Positions 33,522-42,651 are shown, numbered from the stretch's first letter. The stretch: DNA of 64,000 nucleotides from JANQRZ01 sp965215165 (GCA_965215165.1 CBDCCX010000006.1:2790001-2854000); one strand, 5' to 3'. Translations and numbers: made by a program. Notes: generated by a model not told the origin, from the letters alone.

Positions 33522-34820
33522 ATGGACGACCTCCGCACGCAGGACCCCGACCTCTACTCCATCATCCAGCGCGAGATCGACCGGCAGAACGACGGGCTGG
33601 AGCTGATCGCGTCCGAGAACTTCGTCTCCAGGGCGGTCCTCCAGGCGGTGGGCACGCCGCTGACGAACAAGTACGCCGAGGGCCGGCCGGGCAAGCGCTA
33701 CTACGGCGGCTGCGAGGTCGTCGACGAGGCGGAGGTGCTCGCGCAGGAGCGCGCCAAAAAGCTCTTCGGGGCGAGCTGGGTCAACGTCCAGCCGCACTCG
33801 GGCGCGACGGCCAACCACGCCCTCTACCTCGCCCTGATGGAGCCCGGCGACACGTTCCTCGGCCTCGACCTCGCCCACGGCGGCCACCTCACGCACGGCT
33901 CGCCGGTCAACTTCTCCGGCATCCTCTACGACGCCCACTTCTACGGCGTCGACCGGGACACCGGGCGGATCGACATGGACCAAGTCCGCGACAAGGCGAA
34001 GGCCCTGACCCCGAAGATGATCTCGGTCGGCGCGAGCGCCTACAGCCGCGACTTCGACTTCGCCGCGTTCCGCCAGATCGCCGACGAGGTAGGGGCCTTG
34101 CTCTGGGTCGATATGGCCCACCCGGCCGGGCTGATCGCGGCCGGCCTCTTGAACGACCCGCTGCCGCACGCGCACGTCGTCTCGACGACGACCCACAAGA
34201 CGCTCCGCGGGCCGCGCGGCGGGATGCTGCTCGTCGGCACCGACACCGAGAACCCGTTCGGCAAGACGTGGAAGGACGGGCGGCCGAAGATGATCAGCGA
34301 GCTGCTCGACTCGGCCGTCTTCCCCGGCGTGATCGGCGGGCCGCTGATGCACGTCATCGCCGGCAAGGCCGTCGCCTTCGGCGAGGCGCTCGAGCCGGGC
34401 TTCACGGCCTACGCCGAGCGCGTGATCGAGAACGCACGGGTCATGGGCGAGGCGTTCGTCGAGCGCGGCTACGAGGTCGTCTCCGGCGGGACCGACAACC
34501 ACCTCCTGCTGATCGACCTGCGCTCGAAGGGCCTGACCGGCAAGGAGGCCGAGGCGCTGCTCGGCGAGGCCGACATCACGGTCAACAAGAACATGGTGCC
34601 CTACGACACCGAGAGCCCGTTCGTCACGAGTGGCATCCGCGTCGGCTCGGCGGCGCTCACCACGCGCGGCTTCGGGCCGGACGCCTTCCGCCACGTCGTG
34701 GACCTGATCGACCGGGTGCTGACCAAGCGCGACAGCGAGGGCGCGCGCGAACTCGTCCGCCGCGAGGTCTTCGTCCTCACCGAGCAGTTCCCGCTCTACG
34801 ACGCGAGCGTGCTGGCGTGA
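33522..34820 (+). CDS. glyA: Serine hydroxymethyltransferase
   Basis: 432 aa, normal length. LELIASENFVSRAVL near residue 27, SGATANHALYLALM, and the PLP-lysine motif VVSTTTHKTLRGPRGG with Lys at about residue 225. It converts serine and tetrahydrofolate to glycine and methylene-THF in the cytoplasm. An imperfect hairpin follows 4 bp after the stop (34824-34904). Its promoter should lie in the preceding 98 bp, which also hold a REP-like fragment. Confidence 0.98.
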   Translation: MDDLRTQDPDLYSIIQREIDRQNDGLELIASENFVSRAVLQAVGTPLTNKYAEGRPGKRYYGGCEVVDEAEVLAQERAKKLFGASWVNVQPHSGATANHALYLALMEPGDTFLGLDLAHGGHLTHGSPVNFSGILYDAHFYGVDRDTGRIDMDQVRDKAKALTPKMISVGASAYSRDFDFAAFRQIADEVGALLWVDMAHPAGLIAAGLLNDPLPHAHVVSTTTHKTLRGPRGGMLLVGTDTENPFGKTWKDGRPKMISELLDSAVFPGVIGGPLMHVIAGKAVAFGEALEPGFTAYAERVIENARVMGEAFVERGYEVVSGGTDNHLLLIDLRSKGLTGKEAEALLGEADITVNKNMVPYDTESPFVTSGIRVGSAALTTRGFGPDAFRHVVDLIDRVLTKRDSEGARELVRREVFVLTEQFPLYDASVLA

Positions 34821-34823
34821 GGG

Positions 34824-34904
34824 AGTTTCTGGTTTTCAGTTTCTGGTTTCTAGTTGAGCACGCTCGGTCGTTCTCGTCCGACCAGAAACGAGGAAGCAGA
34901 AACT
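34824..34904. terminator. Imperfect hairpin after glyA
   Basis: AGTTTCTGGTTTTCAGTTTC (from 34824) pairs with the complement at 34882-34904 at 18 of 23 positions, around a 35-nt loop. It is probably the glyA terminator, although no T-run follows. Confidence 0.5.
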
Positions 34905-34988
34905 AGGAACCGCCCATCGGAACGAATAGGCCGAGCGTCAGTTGTCGAGAGATGCCGTCCCGTCCCGCGCTGCCGACCTCCCCCTTTC

Positions 34989-35606
34989 ATGGCTAACGAT
35001 TTCAGCTCGGTCCCGGAGTCGGCACTCGCACGCCTGGGGCATCAGCTCTACCAGCGCGCGCTCGTCCGCCGCGACCAGGAGCCGATTACGGACCCGCGTG
35101 GGCAACCCATCGGCTGGCTGCTCGACACGCGGATGCCAATGCTCGAGGGCGAGGTGTTCGACGAGATCGGCGACGTGCTGGCCGAGCGGCTGCGCGCGCG
35201 CGGCATCGGGCAGGTGGCCGGGTTCGGCTACGGCTCGTTCCCGATTGTGTGCTCGGTCCTCGGGTCCGGGGCGGAGGCGGGGCAGGCGCGGTTCCGGGGC
35301 GGGTTCGTCCGCGAGCGCCGCAAAGCCTACGGCCGCCGCCGCCTGGTCGAGGGGCCGATCGACCGCAGCGCGCCGGTCGTGCTGGTCGACGACATCCTCA
35401 ACAGCGGGCGCAGTGCGGCGCGTGCCATCGCGCTCCTCCGCAGCGACGGCTTCGAGGTGCCGGGCGTGCTGACCCTCTTCAACTTCACCTGGAGCGGCGG
35501 CAAGGCCCGGCTCGAGGGCGAGGGGCTGTGGGTCGAGAGCCTGCTGGAGCTGAACCTCCGCGACGGCACCCGCGCCGCCACGCCCACCTCCGGCGACCGA
35601 CGGTAA
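34989..35606 (+). CDS. Phosphoribosyltransferase (orotate PRT-like)
   Basis: 205 aa from ATG 34989 (MANDFSSVPESALARLG). The PRPP-binding loop is VVLVDDILNSGRSAARAIAL at about residues 132-151, where VDDILNSG takes the place of the usual VDDV.TTG. An upstream FGYGSFPIV covers the PPi-loop region. It resembles orotate phosphoribosyltransferase-like proteins, but the substrate cannot be assigned. LDTRMPMLEGEVFDEIGDVL is also seen in this PRTase group. The next gene, tatC, starts 13 bp later. Confidence 0.8.
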   Translation: MANDFSSVPESALARLGHQLYQRALVRRDQEPITDPRGQPIGWLLDTRMPMLEGEVFDEIGDVLAERLRARGIGQVAGFGYGSFPIVCSVLGSGAEAGQARFRGGFVRERRKAYGRRRLVEGPIDRSAPVVLVDDILNSGRSAARAIALLRSDGFEVPGVLTLFNFTWSGGKARLEGEGLWVESLLELNLRDGTRAATPTSGDRR

Positions 35607-35619
35607 GAGCGGAGGCCCT

Positions 35620-36519
35620 GTGCTCGATCTCAAGTCCAAGCTCACGCGCATCGCCCGCGTCGCCGGGCCGCCCTCGGGCGACGGGGCCGCCGGCCTGGTC
35701 GAAGGACTCGCCGCCGAGATGGGGTTCCTCGACCACCTCGAGGAGCTGCGGTGGCGCATCATCAAAGGACTCGCGGCGGTCGTCCTCTCCGCCGCCGCGT
35801 GCCTGCTCTTCACCGACTGGGTGATCCAGGAGATCCTGATGGCCCCGACGCGGCCAGACTTCGTGATGTACCGCGTCTTCGGCGTCGACGCTACCGAGCT
35901 CGTCCTGCAGAACCGGACCATCACCGGGCAGTTTTTCGCCTACTTCGGGACGGTCCTGGCCGTCGGCATCATCCTCGCCATGCCGGTCGTGCTCTACCAG
36001 GCGTGGGCGTTCGTCGAGCCGGGGCTGTATTCCCACGAGAAGCGCGGCCTGCGGTTCATCTCGCTCTTCGCGACGTTCTTCTTCGTGGCCGGGATCGCCT
36101 TCGGGTACCTGATCCTGACGCCGCTGGCGCTCCAGTTCTTCGCCAACTTCCAGATCTCGGAGCAGATCGTCAACGAGTTCGACATCGCGCGCTACTTCTC
36201 GATGCTGCTGATGTGGACCTTCGGGGCGGGCGCGCTCTTCGAGCTCCCGGTGGTGGTCTACTTCCTGGCGAAGCTCGGGGTCGTGACGCCGGCCAAGCTG
36301 CGAGCGGTTCGGAAATACGCCCTGATCGTGATCCTGATCGTCTCGGCGCTCTTCACCCCGCCGGACCCGATGAGCCAGATCATCATGGCGTTCCCGCTGC
36401 TGGGGCTGTACGAGGGCTCGATCTGGATCGCCGCCGTCGTCGAGCGCCGCCGCCTCCGCGCCGAGGCCAAGCGCCGCCGCGAAGAAGAACGCCTCGCCGC
36501 CGAGCAAGAAGAGGGGTAG
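35620..36519 (+). CDS. tatC: Sec-independent protein translocase TatC
   Basis: 299 aa from GTG 35620. The TatC signature is MGFLDHLEELRWRIIKGL at about residues 34-51, with the LDHLEELR twin-arginine recognition segment. The conserved FVEPGLYSHEKR is at about 130. Six membrane segments and a long charged C-tail rich in Arg, Glu and Lys follow. The N-terminal 33 residues are an extension. It exports folded proteins with TatA. No tatA is in the window. The stop codon lies inside a REP-like palindrome. Confidence 0.96.
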   Translation: MLDLKSKLTRIARVAGPPSGDGAAGLVEGLAAEMGFLDHLEELRWRIIKGLAAVVLSAAACLLFTDWVIQEILMAPTRPDFVMYRVFGVDATELVLQNRTITGQFFAYFGTVLAVGIILAMPVVLYQAWAFVEPGLYSHEKRGLRFISLFATFFFVAGIAFGYLILTPLALQFFANFQISEQIVNEFDIARYFSMLLMWTFGAGALFELPVVVYFLAKLGVVTPAKLRAVRKYALIVILIVSALFTPPDPMSQIIMAFPLLGLYEGSIWIAAVVERRRLRAEAKRRREEERLAAEQEEG

Positions 36520-36539
36520 GGGCGAACGGCGTTCGCCCG
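36516..36539. repeat. REP-like palindrome, copy 4
   Basis: GTAGGGGCGAACG then CGTTCGCCC: a 24-nt palindrome that includes the tatC stop codon at 36517-36519. Confidence 0.65.
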
Positions 36540-36635
36540 CTCTTCGGATTAGCACCCTCGCTGACCGGGGCGTAATACATGGCAACCCTACGGGGTTTGC
36601 GTTACCATACCGCCGCCTCACCAGACCCACACGCC

Positions 36636-38288
36636 ATGAACCGCCCGCTCCGTATCGCCGCCCCGGTCTTCGTCGTCGCCCTCGCGCTCGGGGTCCTGGC
36701 CGGCTCGTTCTGGCCGCGCGACGACGACTTCTTCGCGCTCAAGAAGAACTTCACCATCTTCGGCAAGCTCTACGAGGAGCTCGCGACCGGCTACGTGGAC
36801 GACCTCGACGCCGAGCAGCTCATGCGGACCGGCATCGACGCGATGCTCCAGACGCTCGACCCCTACACGGTCTTCATCGACGAGGCCGACAACGAGGACA
36901 TCGGCATCATCACCCACGGGCGCTACGGCGGGGTCGGCCTCTCGGTCGGGCAGCGCGGCGGGCGGACGGTCGTGCTCCAGACCTTCGAGGGCGCGAGCGC
37001 CTTCGAGCAGGGCGTCCGCACCGGCGACCTCATCCTCGAGATCGCCGGCGTCCCGACCGACGACCTCGATGCCGAGCAGATCCGCGATCTGCTGCGCGGC
37101 GATCCCGGTACGACGGTCGAGGTCCGCATCGAGCGCGAGGGCGAGCTCGAGCCGCTCGACTTCGTGCTGGCCCGCTCCGAGGTGCAGCTCAAGAACGTCA
37201 CCTACGCCGGGCGCGTCGGCGAGGGCGTGGGCTACGTCAAGCTCGAGCGGTTCGCGCGCGACGCCGCCTCCGAAGTCGAGGCCGCGGTCCAGCAGCTCCA
37301 GGCCGAGGGCGACCTCGCCGGCTTGGTGCTCGACCTGCGCGGCAACCCCGGCGGCCTGCTCGAGGCGGCGGTCGACATCGCGGGCCTCTTCCTGCCCGAA
37401 GGCTCGACCGTCGTCTCGACGCGCGGCCGCCTCGCCGAGAGCGAACGCGTCTACCGCAGCCGCAGCGCGCCCATCGCGCCCGACGTGCCGCTCGTGGTGC
37501 TCGTCGATGGCGGCAGCGCCTCCGCCTCCGAGATCGTCGCCGGCGCGGTGCAGGATCATGACCGCGGCGTGGTCGTCGGCGAGCGGACGTTCGGCAAGGG
37601 GCTGGTGCAGATCGTCAAGGGTCTGCCGTACCGGACCTCGGTCAAGCTGACCACGGCGAAGTACTACACCCCGAGCGGCCGGCTCATCCAGGCCGTCGAA
37701 TACTCCCGCGACACCGCCGGCGGCCGAGCCGTCGAGGTGGCCGACTCGCTCCGCCGGGCCTATACGACGGTCGGCGGCCGGCCGGTCTTCGACGGGCGCG
37801 GGATCGAGCCGGACGTGGAGGCGGGCTTCGGCGAGGTCGGCGAGCTGGAGGAGGCGCTCGTCCGGCAGGCCGCGTTCTTCCTCTTCGCCAACCGCTACGC
37901 CGCGACCCACGACCTCGGCGACGGGTTCGCCGTCACCGACGCCGACCTCGACGCCTTCCAGGCCTGGGTCGAGGCCAAGGACTTCACCTACCGCACGCGC
38001 GCTGAGCAAGCTCTCGACGCGCTCGCCGATGACCTCGACGGGGCGGGCTACGACGAGACGGCGGACGAGATCGAGGCCTTGCGCGCCGAGGTGATCGACG
38101 AGAAGACGGAGGACTTCGAGCGCCACGCGCCGCGCCTCAAGGAGCGCCTACGCCGCGAAATCCTCGCCCGCACGCTCGGCGCAAGCGCCCAGATCGAGGC
38201 CTCGTTCCGCGACGACTTCCAACTGGAGCGCGGGCTCGAGATTCTGGGTGACGACGCGGCCTACCGAGCGGTCTTGTCGGGGAGCTAG
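36636..38288 (+). CDS. ctp: S41-family C-terminal processing peptidase
   Basis: 550 aa from ATG 36636 (MNRPLRIAAPVFVVALALGV), with an N-terminal membrane anchor or signal. It has a PDZ domain (about 90-175; YGGVGLSVGQRGGR) and an S41 core: VDGGSASASEIVAGAVQDHD (catalytic Ser at about 295) and GERTFGKGLVQ (catalytic Lys at about 320). The C-terminal 130 residues are helical. It cleaves periplasmic proteins at their C-termini. The very end, DDAAYRAVLSGS, recurs in a second, orphan copy 840 bp downstream (39129-39167). Confidence 0.94.
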   Translation: MNRPLRIAAPVFVVALALGVLAGSFWPRDDDFFALKKNFTIFGKLYEELATGYVDDLDAEQLMRTGIDAMLQTLDPYTVFIDEADNEDIGIITHGRYGGVGLSVGQRGGRTVVLQTFEGASAFEQGVRTGDLILEIAGVPTDDLDAEQIRDLLRGDPGTTVEVRIEREGELEPLDFVLARSEVQLKNVTYAGRVGEGVGYVKLERFARDAASEVEAAVQQLQAEGDLAGLVLDLRGNPGGLLEAAVDIAGLFLPEGSTVVSTRGRLAESERVYRSRSAPIAPDVPLVVLVDGGSASASEIVAGAVQDHDRGVVVGERTFGKGLVQIVKGLPYRTSVKLTTAKYYTPSGRLIQAVEYSRDTAGGRAVEVADSLRRAYTTVGGRPVFDGRGIEPDVEAGFGEVGELEEALVRQAAFFLFANRYAATHDLGDGFAVTDADLDAFQAWVEAKDFTYRTRAEQALDALADDLDGAGYDETADEIEALRAEVIDEKTEDFERHAPRLKERLRREILARTLGASAQIEASFRDDFQLERGLEILGDDAAYRAVLSGS

Positions 38289-38329
38289 GAAAGGTCGCCC
38301 ACTCTGCTCCGCCGCCACTCCACGACGTT

Positions 38330-39055
38330 ATGCAACCCACTCGGACGTGTACGCTCCTGCTGGTGCTCGTCTGTGCGCTCGGCGGATGCAAGGCGCTGCT
38401 CTACACGCCGAACGCCCACGTCGTCCCGCTCTTCGAGGACGGCGGGCAGGTGCAGGTCGGTGCTGCCATTACGTCCGACTCCGGCCTTGATGTCCAAGTC
38501 GCGGCGTCGCCGGCCCGCCACGTGCTGGTCTTCGGCTCCACCGCGCAGATCGTCGGGACCCGGTACCGACAGCGGTACGGGGAGCTGGGAGGCGGTTTCT
38601 ACGTCGGCCTGCCGTACCGACTCCGGCTGGAGGGGCTGGCAGGAGTGGGCTGGGGACGGGTGAATGGAGAGGGGCAGCGAGAGTTGGCATCGGGCGTCAG
38701 CAGTCTGGGGTTCGGGACCGAGCCCTATTCCTACGACGCGGCGTATCGCCGGTCGTTCGGACAGGTCAACCTCGGTCTCCAGACGGATGGGGGCGCGCTG
38801 CTCGTGGGCGGGGCGCTGCGGCTGGCTCGGGTGCAGTACGACGATTTCGAAACGGAGCCGGTGGGCCTGGTGGACGAGGTGCGAGGCGTGTACGTCGAGC
38901 CGGCCTTGCTCTTCCGCACCCGGCTGAACCGGTATACCGACCTCGAGGGCCTGATCGGCATCAGCTACCGCGCGAGTGGCGAAAACTGGGAGCTGTTCAG
39001 CCGCAGGGAGCGCTACGGCAGCGTGGGTGTCCGCTTCCACCTGGGTCGTCAGTAG
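38330..39055 (+). CDS. Outer-membrane beta-barrel-like lipoprotein
   Basis: 241 aa with lipoprotein signal MQPTRTCTLLLVLVCALGGC (lipobox LGGC, Cys20). The rest alternates short beta strands with glycines (LGGGFYVGLPYRLRLEGLAG, and the final YGSVGVRFHLGR), like small outer-membrane barrels of Bacteroidota. It lies between the complete S41 protease gene and an orphan copy of that gene's 3' end, so it may have arrived by an insertion that duplicated the protease tail. No function is recognised. Confidence 0.7.
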   Translation: MQPTRTCTLLLVLVCALGGCKALLYTPNAHVVPLFEDGGQVQVGAAITSDSGLDVQVAASPARHVLVFGSTAQIVGTRYRQRYGELGGGFYVGLPYRLRLEGLAGVGWGRVNGEGQRELASGVSSLGFGTEPYSYDAAYRRSFGQVNLGLQTDGGALLVGGALRLARVQYDDFETEPVGLVDEVRGVYVEPALLFRTRLNRYTDLEGLIGISYRASGENWELFSRRERYGSVGVRFHLGRQ

Positions 39056-39128
39056 TACAGTGCTCGGACCGACGCCTCGTTTCACGGCGATGTCCAATGG
39101 GGCAGGGTCCAACGGGGCAACGGGCCGA

Positions 39129-39167
39129 CGACGCGGCCTACCGGGAGATTCTCTCGGACGGCTGACG
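39129..39167 (+). pseudogene. Orphan copy of the S41 protease C-terminus
   Basis: GACGACGCGGCCTACCGGGA... encodes DDAAYREILSDG followed by TGA, closely matching the end of the protease at 38249-38288 (DDAAYRAVLSGS, stop). No open frame leads into it, so it is a 3' stub. Confidence 0.65.
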
Positions 39168-39248
39168 CGGGCTGGGTATCTTCTGGGTTCGTGGGCCGCG
39201 AGTGCTGCGCCCCTATGTTTTCGCCCGCTCGCGGTGTCCTTCCCGGCC

Positions 39249-39272
39249 AAGGCGAACGCCGGTCGCCCCTAC
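39249..39272. repeat. REP-like palindrome, copy 5
   Basis: AAGGCGAACGCC then GGTCGCCCCTAC: imperfect copy of the palindrome family, 28 bp upstream of the TauE gene start. Confidence 0.6.
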
Positions 39273-39299
39273 GTATCTCCCCTCGCCTCGGCCGAACGC

Positions 39300-40127
39300 A
39301 TGGACCCGATCAACATTCTGATTCTCGGCGTGGCGGGCGTGGTCGGTGGGTTCGTGGCAGGGCTGCTCGGGGTCGGCGGCGGGATCATCTTCGCGCCGGT
39401 GCTCTTCTTCTTCTACGACGCGACGGGCGTGGCCCCGGACCTCGTGGCCCCACTGACGCTGGGGACGAGTCTATTCTGCACGCTCGTGACGGCGCTCGCC
39501 GGGACGGCGACGCACTGGAAAGACGGGCTCATCCGGCGGCGCGTGGCGCTCGTCGTCGGGGCGTTCAGCGCGGCGGCCGTCGTGGCGATGACGCTGCTGG
39601 TGACGACGCAGCCGTGGTACAGCGCGCGCGTCTTCCAGATCGTCCTCTCGGTGATCCTGCTGCTGGCGGTCTACCGGATGGTGACGGGCAAGCGGCCGAA
39701 GAAAACGCCGGGCTGGCGCGATCGGCTGCGGACGGGCACGCCGTTTCTCGCCGTGACCGGCACGCTCGCCGGCACCGTGGCGAGCGCGGCGGGCGTCGGC
39801 GGCGGGATCGTCCTCGTCCCGGCCTACAACCAGCTCCTCCGCCTCCCGCTCAAAACCGCGACCGCGACCTCGCTCGCCACCATCATCCTAATCTCGCTCA
39901 GCGGCGTGGCGATGTACGCCGTGACGGGCCTGGGCGAGGCCACGCTGCCGACCTCAGTGGGTTACGTCGACTTCGGGCACGCGGTCTGGCTGGCTCTGCC
40001 GGCGCTCCTGACGGCACGGTGGGGCGTCAAGGCCGCCGAGCGGGTGAACGTCCGGCTGATCCGGTTCGGGTTTGCGGCGCTCGCCGTGCTGGTCGCGGTG
40101 CGTCTGCTGTGGCGGGCGTTCGGGTGA
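39300..40127 (+). CDS. TauE/SafE-family sulfite/sulfonate exporter-like permease
   Basis: 275 aa from ATG 39300 (MDPINILILGVAGVVGGFVA). It has about eight membrane segments and the two family signatures: GFVAGLLGVGGGIIFAPVL near the N-terminus and GTVASAAGVGGGIVLVPAYN in the middle, the duplicated GxGGG motif. It is a small anion permease; the substrate is unknown and no sulfur genes are adjacent. The longer upstream reading frame lacks a plausible start and crosses a REP-like element. Confidence 0.92.
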   Translation: MDPINILILGVAGVVGGFVAGLLGVGGGIIFAPVLFFFYDATGVAPDLVAPLTLGTSLFCTLVTALAGTATHWKDGLIRRRVALVVGAFSAAAVVAMTLLVTTQPWYSARVFQIVLSVILLLAVYRMVTGKRPKKTPGWRDRLRTGTPFLAVTGTLAGTVASAAGVGGGIVLVPAYNQLLRLPLKTATATSLATIILISLSGVAMYAVTGLGEATLPTSVGYVDFGHAVWLALPALLTARWGVKAAERVNVRLIRFGFAALAVLVAVRLLWRAFG

Positions 40128-40205
40128 GGGAAACGGGGGAATGAAAGAAAACCGAGGAAATCAACCCTGACGGTGAGCGCTGCATCGTACCTCCCTCTGC
40201 CTGCT

Positions 40206-41462
40206 ATGCACCGCCTGCTCGATACCTGGAAGCGCGAACCGTGGCTCGGCCTGCTGGCGGCGCTGAGCGTGCTGCTGCTGCCGGCGCAGCTGCTCTGGAC
40301 GACAGTGCGGGTCTACGTCCCGGTCGTCTCCGGCGCGCAGGAGTCGGTGCACGACTTCTCGTACTACTACGACGCGGCCGGGCGCTTCGTGGCGAACCCG
40401 CTTGCGCTCTATCCGGACGCCCTCGGGTTCCTGTACCCGCCGCCGAGCGCGGTCCTCTTCGCGCCGCTCGTCGCGCTCCCCATGCCGGCGGCCTTCATGC
40501 TCTCGGTCCTCGGGATCGGTGTGCTGGCTGCGGTGTGCATCGCGCTGACGTGGGGGCTGTGGGAGGAGGCGAGCGGGGAGATCCTGCCGACCCCGGTAAG
40601 GGCGTCGCTGTTTTTGGTCGGGATGGCGACGGCTCCGGTGTTTCAGAACCTGAAGTACGGGCAGGTCAACGTGCTGGTGCTCCTGACGGGGCTGGTCTTT
40701 CTCACCCTGCTGCGGGCGAACCGGCCGTTCTGGGCGGCGCTCGTGCTCAGCGGCGGGTTCTGGCTCAAGCTCTATCCGCTGGCGCTCGCCCTGCTCGGGA
40801 TACGGCGGGGGCAGACGGGGCGGCTCGCGGCAGGATTCGCGGTCGGCTTGGTGGCGTTGCCGGTCGTCCTGCTGCCGGTCGTGCCGCTGGCGTTGTACCG
40901 GCAGTATGCGTTCGAGCTGCTGCCGTCTTTGGCGGAGATCACGAATATGCACGCGCTCAACCAGTCCATCGCCGGCGTGCTGGAGCACGTCCGGCAACCC
41001 GTCATGGACTACCTCCGGTCCCACAGTATGCCGCTCTCGCCGGGCACGCGGGAGGTCAGCGCGCTGGCGACGCTCGCCCTCCTCGGCGGGTTCTCCGGAG
41101 CCTACCTCCTCGGCCGGCTGCCGCGCGCGGTCTGCGGCGTGGCGATCCTTGCGGCGCTGCCGGTGGTTTCGGGGCTCGGGTGGGAGCACACCTACGTCCT
41201 CGCGCTGCCGCTCTACCTGTTCGTCCTGCTCGCCGCCCGCCACCGGGGCCGTGCCGCCCAGGGGCTGGCCGCCGTCAGCGTGCTCGTGTTCATGCTCCCG
41301 AAGCTGCCGCAGTCGCTCATGGAGTGGAGCCTCACGGCGTGGCCGCGCCCGCTCGTGGACGTGTTCTACGCGCGCTTCCTGCTCGTCACGCTCGTCCTGA
41401 TGGGGGTGCTGGCCGCGTGGCGCTGGCAGCGAGGCAACAGGCAAAACGCCCCGGCAGCCTGA
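40206..41462 (+). CDS. GT87/DUF2029-family membrane glycosyltransferase
   Basis: 418 aa from ATG 40206 (MHRLLDTWKREPWLGLLAAL). A GT-C-type polytopic membrane protein with about ten TMs. HDFSYYYDAAGRFV (about 50) matches the first-loop Asp region, YPPPSAVLFAPL follows, and GQVNVLVLLTGLV is the family's 'GQ.N.ll..l' signature. Such enzymes move sugars (often mannose) from polyprenyl-phosphate donors to outer-face acceptors. No other glycan genes are adjacent, so the acceptor is unknown. Confidence 0.88.
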   Translation: MHRLLDTWKREPWLGLLAALSVLLLPAQLLWTTVRVYVPVVSGAQESVHDFSYYYDAAGRFVANPLALYPDALGFLYPPPSAVLFAPLVALPMPAAFMLSVLGIGVLAAVCIALTWGLWEEASGEILPTPVRASLFLVGMATAPVFQNLKYGQVNVLVLLTGLVFLTLLRANRPFWAALVLSGGFWLKLYPLALALLGIRRGQTGRLAAGFAVGLVALPVVLLPVVPLALYRQYAFELLPSLAEITNMHALNQSIAGVLEHVRQPVMDYLRSHSMPLSPGTREVSALATLALLGGFSGAYLLGRLPRAVCGVAILAALPVVSGLGWEHTYVLALPLYLFVLLAARHRGRAAQGLAAVSVLVFMLPKLPQSLMEWSLTAWPRPLVDVFYARFLLVTLVLMGVLAAWRWQRGNRQNAPAA

Positions 41463-41585
41463 GCCACCGGGACGTGCTGGACGGACGGGGGAAGCCGTCA
41501 GGTTTGGGGAGCAGGTCTGAAGGCGTGAGCGCGGCGACGCCGCAGCCGCGCCCGCGTAGCCCAGACTTCTGTTTCTCCAGCAGTC

Positions 41586-41789
41586 TCAGTCGTTGACGAC
41601 GAACGAGACCTTGCAGGCGGTCCGGTAGAGGTAGCTGCCGTCGTCCTGGACGAGGATTTCCATATCCTTGACCCACGCGTGCTTGACGTTCTTGACCGTC
41701 TTGGAGACTTCCTTGAGCGCGTTGGTCGCAGCGTCTTCGAAGCTCTGGGTGGACTCGGAGCTGATTTCGATTACTTTGGCGATAGCCAT
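41586..41789 (-). CDS. Dodecin family flavin-binding protein
   Basis: 67 aa, exactly dodecin size. MAIAKVIEISSESTQSFEDA is the family opening, with A...A...S.T...I......WVK (NVKHAWVKDMEI). The Trp that stacks on flavin is present. Dodecins form hollow 12-mers that store or buffer flavin. It is divergent from the methyltransferase gene: their starts are only 17 bp apart, and an alternative methyltransferase start would overlap. Confidence 0.94.
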   Translation of the reverse strand: MAIAKVIEISSESTQSFEDAATNALKEVSKTVKNVKHAWVKDMEILVQDDGSYLYRTACKVSFVVND

Positions 41790-41805
41790 GACAAAGGGGG
41801 ATGGG

Positions 41806-42522
41806 ATGAGTGAGATACGGGAGGAGCGGAACGACGCGGCACCGCTCTCGAGCCGAGCACGCGTTCCGGAGAAGGATAATACGGCGGGGGAGACTCCCGA
41901 GGTCCGACGGGGCCTGCGCGCGCGGTGGTTCGCGTGGCTGCTCGCCCACGGCGAGGGATTTGACCGCGAGCTCTACGGTGCGCGCAAGCGCGAGCTGCTC
42001 GGCCCGCTGCGTGGCACCGTCGTCGAGATCGGGCCGGGGGCGGGCGTCAACCTGGCGTACTACGATCCGGGCGTCCGGTGGATCGGCGTCGAGCCGAACG
42101 TCCACTTCCACCTGCGGCTCCGGGACAAGGCGGCGGCGCTAAGCCTCGACGCGGCGGTGCGTCCCGGCCGGGCCGAGCGGCTCGACCTCCCCGCCGCGAG
42201 TGCCGATGCCGTCGTCTCGACGCTCGTGCTGTGCTCGGTGGACGACCTCGGGGCGGCGCTCGCCGAGGTCCGCCGCGTGCTGAAACCCGGAGGCCGGTTC
42301 GTCTTCATCGAGCACGTCGCGGCCCGAGGGCCGGGGCTGCGCCGGGTGCAGCGCCTCGTCAAGCCCGCGTGGGGGGTCCTCGCCGACGGCTGCCGGCCCG
42401 ACCGCGAGACCGCCCACCACATCGAAGCGGCCGGGTTCGAGGCGGTGCGGCTCGAGCGGTTCGACGCGGCGATGCCGCTGCCCATCGTGAAGCCTCACAT
42501 CGCGGGCACCGCGCGGCGATGA
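41806..42522 (+). CDS. Class I SAM-dependent methyltransferase
   Basis: 238 aa from ATG 41806 (MSEIREERNDAAPLSSRARV), with an AAGGGGG-like Shine-Dalgarno just before; ATG 41788 is an alternative. SAM motif I is VVEIGPGAGVNLAYYDPG at about 70. Motif II/III-like VVSTLVLCSVDDLGAALAEV, and RVLKPGGRFVFIEHVAARGP, fit the UbiE/COQ5-like Methyltransf_11 group and especially METTL7-like proteins. Acceptor unknown. It is divergent from dodecin. Confidence 0.9.
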   Translation: MSEIREERNDAAPLSSRARVPEKDNTAGETPEVRRGLRARWFAWLLAHGEGFDRELYGARKRELLGPLRGTVVEIGPGAGVNLAYYDPGVRWIGVEPNVHFHLRLRDKAAALSLDAAVRPGRAERLDLPAASADAVVSTLVLCSVDDLGAALAEVRRVLKPGGRFVFIEHVAARGPGLRRVQRLVKPAWGVLADGCRPDRETAHHIEAAGFEAVRLERFDAAMPLPIVKPHIAGTARR

Positions 42523-42651
42523 CGGGGGGACACCGTAAGTTCGGGCGGAGGCCGGCGTTGGGGGGCGCGGAGTCGGTGACCGATAGAAACTGGGAGGGTA
42601 GGCCGCCGTATAGCGGGCGTGCCGCCTTCGCCGTTGCCTCCCGACCGCCCC

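Noticed and set aside
34989..35606. Naming the phosphoribosyltransferase pyrE
   Set aside because: The PRPP loop reads VDDILNSG and no pyrimidine genes are nearby; substrate left open.
40161..41444. 427-codon minus-strand frame over the GT87 gene
   Set aside because: Highly charged Arg/Gln/Glu-rich shadow without any motif.
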